Positions 1-7,688 of a DNA stretch of 42,036 nt are shown piece by piece; within the stretch, counting starts at the first letter, position 1, and every line of letters starts with the position of its first letter. The position numbers were made by a program, and so were the translations under genes. Location: NCBI GenBank assembly GCA_945889315.1, contig CAMDBP010000013.1:1-42036 (forward strand), read 5' to 3'. A model generated the notes under the pieces. The model did not search any database. It had not been told where the DNA came from and saw only the letters and a program-made list of their open reading frames with translations. Source of the DNA: Chitinophaga pinensis (GTDB lineage Bacteria > Bacteroidota > Bacteroidia > NS11-12g > UBA9320).

Positions 1-789
1 TAGCTTCACAGAGGGCATTTGGCATACCTTCTGAACGAGAAGGGAGCAGGTAAAACTGGTTTTTCGCATAATAAAGTATCGTTTCTAAATGGCTTACTGG
101 CTTTACGATCGTGAGGTTTTTCAATTTCGGAAAATAATGCAACATTGAATCTTGAATACCCACTATCGTAAAATGAAAGTCGGGATTATTTTCTGCGTAG
201 CTAAGTATTCTGTCTATTCCTTTAATTAAAAATGTTTTATAGTCGGCAACTTGCGCAATAGTGAGCACAGATCTTGGAGTACTTTTGACATTTGTGTTTA
301 CGTTGAATAGGGATGAGTCAAATCCATTGAATAAGGTAATTACATCGTCTTTACGACCTCTTATCGGAATCGTTTTTTCAGCTAATTCGTGTGATTTGGG
401 TAAAAGTACTGTCGCATGTTTAATGATAAACCGAATTATGTTTCTGCGCCATTTGGGCATTACGTCTTGCTTAAAGTCAATTTCTTCTTTGCTGAAAACT
501 TCGTATCCTCCAATGGTGATGTAGGTTTTTGTACCGAGTATTTTGGAGAGCAAAATAGGAACGAGCATATGCGTATCCGCAAAAACAGAGAATGTTTTTC
601 GATAGCCTGTAAGCATTAGATAGGTCGAGTGTAGCGCAAATTTGGTCAATTCTATGGGGTAGCCTAAACCTGTGGTTTTTGCGTGAATTAACAATTTGAC
701 CTCGAAATGCTTTTCCAATATTTTCACATCCTGCATGCTAAAGGAAGATGGGGAAAGCAAGATAACTAGAAGTTTTTCTCTCTTCATGT
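1..789 (-). CDS. GT4-type glycosyltransferase, 3' part missing, 5' end out of frame
   Basis: About 262 residues can be read before the window edge. The N-terminus reads KLLVILLSPSSF (first Rossmann strand of a GT-B fold); later come a nucleotide-sugar-domain linker (LFNGFDSSLF) and the donor-site motif LLPSRSEGMPNALCEA, where the Glu is the usual GT4 nucleotide-sugar contact. It probably adds a sugar to a lipid-linked surface glycan, in line with the flippase and second glycosyltransferase that follow. The only sensible ATG (787-789) is in another frame and meets a stop after seven codons; the main frame opens at 835 without ATG, GTG or TTG before an internal ATG at 736. Removing one GA from the short AG repeat at 775-786 would join the ATG to the frame. 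The C-terminal part lies outside the window. Confidence 0.8.
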
Positions 790-1110
790 AACGGGTCAAT
801 TAGTAATGTGTAGGACGATTGATAGGAGCTAGATTAAGTATTCAAAATTACAACCACTCTATCTATTTAGCTATTTTTTATACAGAACGAATTACCGGAG
901 GCCATAGATGGGCAGTTTAGTTACTTTAAAAGCAAGATACTTCATATTTAGTAATCAAACGAGGTGAGTCATTTGGGGATGTATTTTTAGTTATGATAAG
1001 AGTAATGCCCGTCATACATTTGTACACTTTGATTCGCGAGGTAAATGCCGGACTTGTACAATTTAAATTGGCGTAAGAAGGAATGACTCAGGAGTCAATG
1101 TAATAATCAG
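790..1110. other. Intergenic region between divergent glycan genes
   Basis: This 321-base AT-rich stretch separates the minus-strand glycosyltransferase from the plus-strand flippase. It has no convincing gene: the best short frame, starting near 908, is 19 codons. Apart from a TACATTTG promoter-like element at 1015-1022 I see no repeat, RNA gene or terminator. Confidence 0.6.
1015..1022 (+). promoter_or_regulatory. Candidate -7 promoter element of the flippase gene
   Basis: TACATTTG matches the Bacteroidota TAnnTTTG consensus exactly and lies 88 bases before the flippase ATG. No TTG is at the expected -33 spacing, so support is partial. Confidence 0.4.
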
Positions 1111-2592
1111 ATGGGAGTAATTCAAAGACAAGGTAGCAAAAGTACCCTAGTAGCTTATAGCTTTATGCTTATTGGTATGCTCAGCAATCTTGTTATTTAC
1201 ACCGGAATGCTCGAGATAAGGGAATTAGGTATCATCTCATTTATACTTACGACAGGCGCTACGTTTGCTCCTTTTTTATTACTTGGTTTTCATGTGATGT
1301 TTATTCGTTATTTCCCAAATTTTGAAGGAGATAAGCATAATTTGTCACGTCTGTATTCGCTTACTTTCTTTGGTCCGATACTATTCACCACGCTTTTTTT
1401 ACTGGCTTACCTTTTCACTAGAGAAGCAGTTACATCGTATTATTTTGCCAAAAGTGGCCTTGCTCCGGTGGTGATAGATTTGACCGTGTTGGTTGCAGGA
1501 ATCGTTCCCTTTATAAGTATACTGAATTATGTGTGCAATAGTTTGCAGCGCACTGCCGTCCCGTCTTTACTCAATAATCTTATAAAATTGGTGCAGCCCT
1601 TATTGGTGGTTCTTTATTTTTATAAATGGGTTCAATTTGAGGCTGTTATCATCAGTTTAGTTGTTTTTCAAGTAGTACTTTTTATTGGTTTTTTTGTGTA
1701 TCAACAGTCACTTCTAACTATTAAATTGTCTTTTAATATTAAGGATGTTTTTAAGCTTCCAGAACCCCAAAAATTAATATCCTATGCGGCTTATGGGTTT
1801 GCAATAGGAGTAGGCGGAGCATTAATTACCAATATAGATACCTTTATGGTTGCCAGTTTGCTTGGGATGGAAGCCACTGGTTTATATGTTTGGGGGTTAA
1901 ATATTATAAACGCTATTATTATTCCATACGCGATGCTATCGTCTATCTCAGCTCCATTCATTTCAAAATATTGGACAGATAATGACATGCAGAGTATGAA
2001 CAAGCTGTATAAGCAAAGTAGTAGTTCGTTGCTGCTTTTTTGTTCTGCACTGTATTTTGCAGTTTGGCTTGGTTTAGATGATTTATATCTGCTCTTGCCT
2101 AAAGGAGATCAGTATGCTCAAACCAAATATGCGGTTTTAATATTGGGAGCCGCCAAGATCGTAGATGTTTCTACGGGTTTTAATGGGCCAATCATAGCCT
2201 ACTCCACCAGGAACAAGGCGTTTCTTTGGATTTTAGGAGTAACGGCAGCAATTAATATTGGTCTTAATTTTATACTTATACCCCTATATGGAATAGAAGG
2301 AGCGGCAGCAGCAACTCTTATTTCGTTTATTATTTTCAATTTGATTAAATATTTCTTTATCAAATTGGTATTTAACTTGAGTCCGTTTAATCTTAACTTT
2401 TTCTATATTCTCTTCATATCTGTGGCGCTGTTTGGATTGTTTTATTTCTTACCCAATGCGTCTGATCCACTTCTAAATATCGCGTATAAATGTGTAGGTT
2501 TTTTAACGGTTTATGCCGTTCTTATTTATTCAGTTAAGGTTTCAGAAGATTTTAATTCACTAGTGAATAAGATCTTGAGAATAAAGAAATGA
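1111..2592 (+). CDS. Wzx-like polysaccharide/lipid-linked oligosaccharide flippase
   Basis: A 493-residue integral membrane protein with about 12-14 hydrophobic segments spread over its full length (first near residues 13-32, then 41-63, 80-102, 115-137 and so on), short basic cytoplasmic loops and a Lys-rich C-terminus. Length and layout fit the MOP/polysaccharide-biosynthesis exporters that flip lipid-linked oligosaccharide units across the inner membrane. Residues 222-247 (a Gly-rich segment leading into TNIDTFMVASLLG) resemble the start of the second six-helix bundle of this superfamily. It is flanked by glycosyltransferases and an AsnB-type amidotransferase, which supports a surface-glycan role. 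The gene converges with asnB, with only two bases between stop codons. The exact substrate cannot be inferred. Confidence 0.8.
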   Translation: MGVIQRQGSKSTLVAYSFMLIGMLSNLVIYTGMLEIRELGIISFILTTGATFAPFLLLGFHVMFIRYFPNFEGDKHNLSRLYSLTFFGPILFTTLFLLAYLFTREAVTSYYFAKSGLAPVVIDLTVLVAGIVPFISILNYVCNSLQRTAVPSLLNNLIKLVQPLLVVLYFYKWVQFEAVIISLVVFQVVLFIGFFVYQQSLLTIKLSFNIKDVFKLPEPQKLISYAAYGFAIGVGGALITNIDTFMVASLLGMEATGLYVWGLNIINAIIIPYAMLSSISAPFISKYWTDNDMQSMNKLYKQSSSSLLLFCSALYFAVWLGLDDLYLLLPKGDQYAQTKYAVLILGAAKIVDVSTGFNGPIIAYSTRNKAFLWILGVTAAINIGLNFILIPLYGIEGAAAATLISFIIFNLIKYFFIKLVFNLSPFNLNFFYILFISVALFGLFYFLPNASDPLLNIAYKCVGFLTVYAVLIYSVKVSEDFNSLVNKILRIKK

Positions 2593-2594
2593 TA

Positions 2595-4352
2595 TCATTG
2601 TCCTCTCCATTTTTGAAGCACATTGAGTCTCCAATTCAAATGAATATTTTCAGCTATCGCGGCAAAGTGAGATTTTAAAGGTCCTTGTACCCAGCGTTTT
2701 TCTCCGGGGGTTACAAATCCTTTTTTATCCTTTCGCTTGTATATTGCATCGGGCAGTACGTCTTTCATTGCCTCTCTCAGCACATACTTGGTTTCTCCAT
2801 TTTTTACGCGCCATTCTACGGGTAATGAAAATCCAAATTCTACTAAACGGTGGTCTAAAAAAGGAACTCTACTTTCTATACTAAATGCCATGCTATTCCT
2901 GTCTTCAAAATGTAAAAGCGTTGGCAATGTGGTAGTCATAAGGAGATGATATAGGAAGTTGTCCGTTCTAGAGGCAAATTTATTTTCTAAATGAAGACTG
3001 CTTTTTGTATAATGGTAATCCGCTTGCTGCTTGTATTTTTTCTTTAACTCTAATTGCATAAAGCTGTTCTCATCTCTAAAAACCAAGATAAAAGAGAATA
3101 GGCATGTTTTAACTAACTCGCCAAACGGCACTTGGTGTTCTCTCTGATGCGCTTTTAAAACTTTCGCAAAACGCCAAAATTTTAAATTGCGCAAACAATC
3201 TGCAAGAATGCGATAGTAGGTATGCATATAGCCAATGAGATACTCGTCACTTCCCTGCCCATTAATCAGTACTTTTATCTTGCTTTGGCTGGCTAGTTTC
3301 ATCACAAAATATTGAGAGTAATAAGAACTTCCCGCAGGGGGTACATCCACTCCATCTAAAAAATGATCAAAATGTTTTTCTAAGTCGGCATCACTTGGCT
3401 GCTCATACCTCGAATCTATATTTTTGTATCTTTCACTCAGTAGCTGTGCAAAAGGTCGCTCATCTACGGCTCCTTTGCCTTCGTAAAAAATAGTAAATGT
3501 TTTATAGTCTAACGTGTTATGATCTTTTGCGATACTGGCTACTATTGCCGAACTGTCTAAACCGCCACTCAAACATGATCCCACGGGGACATCAGAGCGC
3601 ATATGAAGTTTAATGGACTCGTCAAAGAGTTTTCTAAATTGAGCGATAGCGTCAAGTTCATTGCCTGGAACCGTTACTTTTTCTAAATCCCAATACCTTT
3701 TTATAATAATGTTCCCATTTTTCCATACGAGATTATGGGCTCCTCTAAGCTGTGCTATGTGGGAATAATAGGTTTCGTCCTTATAGCCAGCAAAACCTAA
3801 ATTAAGTCCACGAGCTACTTGTTTTTGGTTTATTTCAGGATTAAACTCAGGAACTATTTTTAATGTCTTTAATTCTGAGGCAAAGATAAAATCTCCCTCG
3901 TGGAAGATGTAATTAAATGGCTTTATCCCAAATCTGTCGCGAGAGCAAAAGAGTTCTTCTTTAAGAACGTCCCACAACGCAAAAGCCCACATCCCAACAA
4001 AGCGTTTTACACAGTCTTGTCCCCAGGCTAAATAGGCGGCGCAAATCACTTCGGTATCACCGGTTGTTTGGAAGGTATATCCAAGGTCAAGAAGCTCTTC
4101 GCGTAACTCTACATAATTATATACTTCTCCATTAAAAACGATGAAAATCTCTTGGTAATGAAAAGGTTGATCTGCACCTGAAGATAAGTCTAAGATACTA
4201 AGTCTGTTGTGTCCGAGTACTCCTTTACGTATAGGGCAAGTACCAGTGGCATCAGGTCCTCTGTGGTGTTGCACTTGGAGCATTTGCTCTACATAATAGG
4301 CGTCTTGCTCACGCGTCTTATTGGATCTTACTATACCTACTATACCGCACAT
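2595..4352 (-). CDS. asnB: Glutamine-dependent asparagine synthetase (AsnB type)
   Basis: 585 residues with an N-terminal class II glutaminase domain: Cys2 nucleophile exposed after Met removal (MCGIVGIV), RGPD at 31-34, NGEVYNY at 74-80 and GDTEV at 98-102. The C-terminal synthetase domain has the ATP pyrophosphatase loop SGGLDSS at 262-268 and a late ESRVPFLDHRLVEF segment typical of the family. It would transfer ammonia from glutamine to an adenylated carboxylate. Free asparagine synthesis is the default assignment, but AsnB paralogues in surface-polysaccharide clusters often amidate sugar carboxylates, and this copy sits between a flippase and a glycosyltransferase. Start is the ATG giving Cys2. 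A TCAATTTG element (4373-4380), one base off consensus, lies 20 bases upstream. Confidence 0.9.
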   Translation of the reverse strand: MCGIVGIVRSNKTREQDAYYVEQMLQVQHHRGPDATGTCPIRKGVLGHNRLSILDLSSGADQPFHYQEIFIVFNGEVYNYVELREELLDLGYTFQTTGDTEVICAAYLAWGQDCVKRFVGMWAFALWDVLKEELFCSRDRFGIKPFNYIFHEGDFIFASELKTLKIVPEFNPEINQKQVARGLNLGFAGYKDETYYSHIAQLRGAHNLVWKNGNIIIKRYWDLEKVTVPGNELDAIAQFRKLFDESIKLHMRSDVPVGSCLSGGLDSSAIVASIAKDHNTLDYKTFTIFYEGKGAVDERPFAQLLSERYKNIDSRYEQPSDADLEKHFDHFLDGVDVPPAGSSYYSQYFVMKLASQSKIKVLINGQGSDEYLIGYMHTYYRILADCLRNLKFWRFAKVLKAHQREHQVPFGELVKTCLFSFILVFRDENSFMQLELKKKYKQQADYHYTKSSLHLENKFASRTDNFLYHLLMTTTLPTLLHFEDRNSMAFSIESRVPFLDHRLVEFGFSLPVEWRVKNGETKYVLREAMKDVLPDAIYKRKDKKGFVTPGEKRWVQGPLKSHFAAIAENIHLNWRLNVLQKWRGQ

Positions 4353-4437
4353 TTTACCTTGGCAAATTGACTACTATTCTTGCAAAATAAAAATTATAAG
4401 CGATAATATTTTTAAAGACCTAATCTTAAAATAGCGC

Positions 4438-4445
4438 TAATATTG
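4438..4445 (+). promoter_or_regulatory. Candidate -7 element before the second glycosyltransferase
   Basis: TAATATTG is one base from TAnnTTTG and lies eight bases before the TTG start at 4454, giving a nearly leaderless arrangement. No clear -33 TTG. Confidence 0.3.
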
Positions 4446-4453
4446 CCAAACCC

Positions 4454-5749
4454 TTGAATAAGAAAGTTCTTATACTAACCTACTATTGGCCACCCGATAA
4501 TAGTTCCGGAGTGCAACGATGGGCTTATTTTGCTCACTTTTTGCACCAAATGGGTAACGATATTACCGTGGTTACGGTAAACCCAAAGGATGCATCGTAT
4601 AAGAATACAGATGACTCATTTATGGAGCTGGTAAGCAAGATTAATGTGGTGCAGACTTCTACCCTAGAACTACTTAAGGCTTATTCGCTGCTTACAACGG
4701 GTTCTTTACACAGCGGAATTCCGCGTGGAGGGGTCAATAGTTCGAAAAGTATTATTAAGAAATTGGCTTCTATGATTAAGGAAAACCTCTTCGTGCCTGA
4801 TGCCAGAGTAGGTTGGAATAGATTTGCTAAAGAAGCAGCACAAGACATAATACAACGAGAGATGCCGGATGTGGTCATTACTACAGGTCCGCCTCAATCC
4901 ACTCATCTGGTGGGCGTTTCGTTAAAAAAACTATTTCCTGAGCTAATATGGCTGGCTGATTTTAGAGATCCTTGGATAGAATTATTTAGTATAGACCAAG
5001 CCAGTAAATCTGCATGGGCTCACAATCGAAACACCAAATTAGAGTTAAGTGTGTTGAACACTGCCGATGGCATACTAACCATTGGGCCTAGCATGCAACG
5101 ATTGCTTCAACAAAAATTGCCCCAGGCGCAGCAAGATAAGGTAACGTATATCTACAATGGATTTGACGATGTAAAAATGGATAATGCTCCGATTTTGCCT
5201 AGCGATACGTTTACGATCACATTTGTAGGTCTAATGGCAGATGAATATCCGTACGCTGGTTTTGTGTCAGCGCTTAAGAAATTAGGAGACTCAGCATCCA
5301 AGATTAAACTAATATTGGCGGGTAATATCGCGAGGAAATTCATTAGTGAAGTGAAAGAAATAGCTAATTTGGAGGTAGATGTTAAGGGATTTGTTTCTCA
5401 CGAGCAAAGCCTCTCTCTTATGAAAAGCGCTTCCATGCTATTTACGATTTTGCCTTCTCTGCCCAATGATGAAATTATTATTTCTGGCAAAATGATGGAA
5501 TACATAGCGGCCCGAAAACCTATACTTTGCATTGGTAATCAAAAGGGAGATGCGGCTGCATTAATACAAGATAGCAATTCCGGAAAGACTTTTAATGCAC
5601 AAGATAGCGAGGAGATGTTAGCGTTTATTCAAAAATGCATGCAAGAAGAAGTTGTGTTAAATTTTGATAATCAGTCTATTGCGCCATATAGCAGAAAGGC
5701 CACCGCCGTAAAGCTGGACCAATTATTAGATGAATTACTGAAAAAATAA
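4454..5749 (+). CDS. GT4-family glycosyltransferase
   Basis: A 431-residue GT-B enzyme. The N-terminus KVLILTYYWPPDNSSGVQR is the first strand plus the acceptor-binding loop seen in GT4 enzymes acting on lipid-linked sugars; LADFRDPW (near 172-179), VTYIYNGFDD (near 235) and the C-terminal SGKMMEYIAARKPIL segment with its donor-site Glu follow in the usual order. It is expected to be cytoplasmic or membrane-peripheral and to extend a surface glycan. The start is a TTG at 4454: it places the first strand two residues from the N-terminus, and no better ATG exists upstream. It is transcribed divergently from asnB over a 101-base gap. The sugar donor and acceptor cannot be told from sequence. Confidence 0.88.
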   Translation: MNKKVLILTYYWPPDNSSGVQRWAYFAHFLHQMGNDITVVTVNPKDASYKNTDDSFMELVSKINVVQTSTLELLKAYSLLTTGSLHSGIPRGGVNSSKSIIKKLASMIKENLFVPDARVGWNRFAKEAAQDIIQREMPDVVITTGPPQSTHLVGVSLKKLFPELIWLADFRDPWIELFSIDQASKSAWAHNRNTKLELSVLNTADGILTIGPSMQRLLQQKLPQAQQDKVTYIYNGFDDVKMDNAPILPSDTFTITFVGLMADEYPYAGFVSALKKLGDSASKIKLILAGNIARKFISEVKEIANLEVDVKGFVSHEQSLSLMKSASMLFTILPSLPNDEIIISGKMMEYIAARKPILCIGNQKGDAAALIQDSNSGKTFNAQDSEEMLAFIQKCMQEEVVLNFDNQSIAPYSRKATAVKLDQLLDELLKK

Positions 5750-5814
5750 AGTGCTTTTTGGCTATTGTTAGTTTTATGGATTCCAGCAGAACACGCAACG
5801 AGTGAAGATTTTTA

Positions 5815-5822
5815 TACCTTTG
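5815..5822 (+). promoter_or_regulatory. Candidate -7 element before the PIG-L deacetylase gene
   Basis: TACCTTTG is an exact TAnnTTTG match in the 192-base gap before the deacetylase gene, 119 bases from its ATG. No -33 TTG is seen at the right spacing. Confidence 0.35.
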
Positions 5823-5941
5823 AAAAAATAATATCGTTAAGAGTAAATAAATAATGAGGAACAATGGGGTGATTCTCTCTTGAGGTAATTACATCTTGAT
5901 GCACATAGAATCAGAATTGGTTTCAGAGAAAAATAAATTAC

Positions 5942-6580
5942 ATGTTTGGTCAAATAAAAAAAGTACTAATACTAGCCCCGCATCCTGATGATGCTGAGTT
6001 TGGGCTTGGTGGCACTATCGCAAAACTTATAGCAGATGGCAAAGAAATACATATTGCTGTTATGAGCACCTGTGAAAAATCAACTCCAGATGGTTTTCAC
6101 AAAGGAGTGATTATTGAAGAAATGTTTAAGTCGTGCCAGTTTTTAGGTATTAAGCCAGAGCATATTCATACGTTTGATTTTGAAGTGAGGGATTTTCCTG
6201 CTTTACGACAAGACATTTTGGAGACTTTTGTGCAACTTAGACTGGAATTGAAGCCGGATCTTGTATTTGTACCGAGTTCATCTGATATTCATCAAGACCA
6301 CATGACGGTGCATCAAGAAGGCATGCGGGCGTTTAAGCATACATGCTTATTGGGATACGAGATGCCATGGAATAACTTTGGGTTCACCTCTTTTGTATTT
6401 GTGAAACTTACCCAACAACACGTAGACAAAAAAATGGCAGCACTCAATCTTTATGAGAGTCAAAAACAAAGAAGTTATAACAATATTAATTTTGTTACCT
6501 CTTTAGCTCAATTGCGCGGCGGACAAATACAGCAAGAATTTGCAGAGTCTTTTGAGCTTATACGCTTTTTTGATTTTTAA
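5942..6580 (+). CDS. PIG-L/LmbE-family zinc deacetylase
   Basis: 212 residues with the family signature AHPDDAE (His14, Asp16, Asp17) right after the first strand, and the second zinc motif DIHQDH with His117 and His120. The fold removes an N-acetyl group from an amino sugar attached to a carrier (GlcNAc-PI, GlcNAc-malate, mycothiol or lincosamide precursors are known substrates). BshB1 of bacillithiol synthesis is a close family possibility, because many Bacteroidota make bacillithiol, but the next gene, 12 bases downstream, encodes a sugar N-acyltransferase and the locus is a glycan cluster. Deacetylation of a glycan precursor therefore seems at least as likely. Start is the ATG at 5942, six codons before the first strand. 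Confidence 0.85.
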   Translation: MFGQIKKVLILAPHPDDAEFGLGGTIAKLIADGKEIHIAVMSTCEKSTPDGFHKGVIIEEMFKSCQFLGIKPEHIHTFDFEVRDFPALRQDILETFVQLRLELKPDLVFVPSSSDIHQDHMTVHQEGMRAFKHTCLLGYEMPWNNFGFTSFVFVKLTQQHVDKKMAALNLYESQKQRSYNNINFVTSLAQLRGGQIQQEFAESFELIRFFDF

Positions 6581-6592
6581 ATACAGAAACAA

Positions 6593-7585
6593 ATGACAAC
6601 GGTAGCGGATATAATTGCATGGTTTGAGAAACGAGGTGTTCCAATAATCTTAGGCAATAACGTTAATGTAAACCAAGCGATAACGCGTCCTAAGGCGATA
6701 GATGAAGCGGTACAAGAGCATGTTACTTTTATTTCCTCTAAGTATAAAGCTACGTATACTACACTACTTCAAAATACAGCTTGCAAATGTGTGATTCTAG
6801 ATCAGGATTTATTTTCAAATGAAATGATCACGCGATACGCAGACATTGTTTTTATACCATCAGAAAATCCGAAACAAGATTTAACAGGATTAATTCAAGG
6901 ATTATTTAGTCCCATAAAAACCCTAAATACCTCATTTATACATCCCACCGCGGCTATTAGCGCTCAAGCAAAAATAGGGGAGAATGTACACATAGAAGCT
7001 TATGCGGTTATAGAAGGCAATGTAACTATTGGCCATAACTCCAGTATAGGCGCAGGCTCTGTACTAAAGTCAAATACGGAAATAGGTCAACATGTAGTAA
7101 TTGGTGCTAACAATGTGCTTGGCGGCGATGGCTTTGGCTATGTTAAAAATGAAGCCACACAAGAATATGAATTATTTCCGCACCTGGGTGGTGTAGTGAT
7201 AGAAGACCACGTTCACATAGGAAATAATACGTGTATTGACCGAGGGTCGTTAAAGGATACCATAATTCATCAAGGCGTTAAAATAGACAACCTAGTGCAT
7301 ATTGCACACAATGTTACGGTTGGTAAAAACTCCCTCATTATTGCTTGTTCGATGATAGCAGGGAGTGTCGTAATAGGCGAAAACTGTTGGGTAGCTCCAA
7401 GCTCTAGTGTGCGCAATGGCATTTACATTGGAGATAACACCACTATTGGCTTGGGTAGTGTGGTTACTAAAAGTGTTGGCGCTGATGAAACCATAGCGGG
7501 TAATCCAGCTGTACCACTTGCGGAGCTTATTAAATTACGCCAGCTGCATACTGCACCGCTCGCTGATAATTCAAAAGAAGAATAG
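6593..7585 (+). CDS. LpxD-like left-handed beta-helix N-acyltransferase
   Basis: 330 residues. An N-terminal uridine-binding-like domain (1-110) is followed by hexapeptide repeats from about 115 to 295. LpxD hallmarks are visible: GGDGFGY at 177-183, the segment NNTCIDRGSLKDT at 211-223, and VKIDNLVHIAHNV with the candidate catalytic His239. It would transfer an acyl group from acyl-ACP or acyl-CoA to a sugar amine. The C-terminal end (GLGSVVTKSVGADETIAGNPA) looks like sugar O/N-acetyltransferases rather than LpxD, which usually ends in a helical ACP-binding arm. With the adjacent deacetylase, a role in re-acylating a surface-glycan amino sugar is plausible; it may not be the lipid A enzyme. 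Confidence 0.75.
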   Translation: MTTVADIIAWFEKRGVPIILGNNVNVNQAITRPKAIDEAVQEHVTFISSKYKATYTTLLQNTACKCVILDQDLFSNEMITRYADIVFIPSENPKQDLTGLIQGLFSPIKTLNTSFIHPTAAISAQAKIGENVHIEAYAVIEGNVTIGHNSSIGAGSVLKSNTEIGQHVVIGANNVLGGDGFGYVKNEATQEYELFPHLGGVVIEDHVHIGNNTCIDRGSLKDTIIHQGVKIDNLVHIAHNVTVGKNSLIIACSMIAGSVVIGENCWVAPSSSVRNGIYIGDNTTIGLGSVVTKSVGADETIAGNPAVPLAELIKLRQLHTAPLADNSKEE

Positions 7586-7657
7586 GTAAAACCCTTCTTT
7601 ATGAAGTGGAATAAAAAGTATCCGTTAAATAATACTCGATACTTTCCTAACTAATTC

Positions 7658-7665
7658 TATTTTTG
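7658..7665 (+). promoter_or_regulatory. Candidate -7 element of the yfhO-like gene
   Basis: TATTTTTG matches TAnnTTTG exactly, 23 bases before the ATG at 7689. A clear -33 TTG is not seen. Confidence 0.45.
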
Positions 7666-7688
7666 AACCTAATCAATCACAACATCAG

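Noticed and set aside
5942-6580. Calling the PIG-L deacetylase gene bshB1
   Set aside because: Family level is clear, but the neighbour is a sugar N-acyltransferase in a glycan locus and no bshA or bshC is nearby, so the symbol was withheld.
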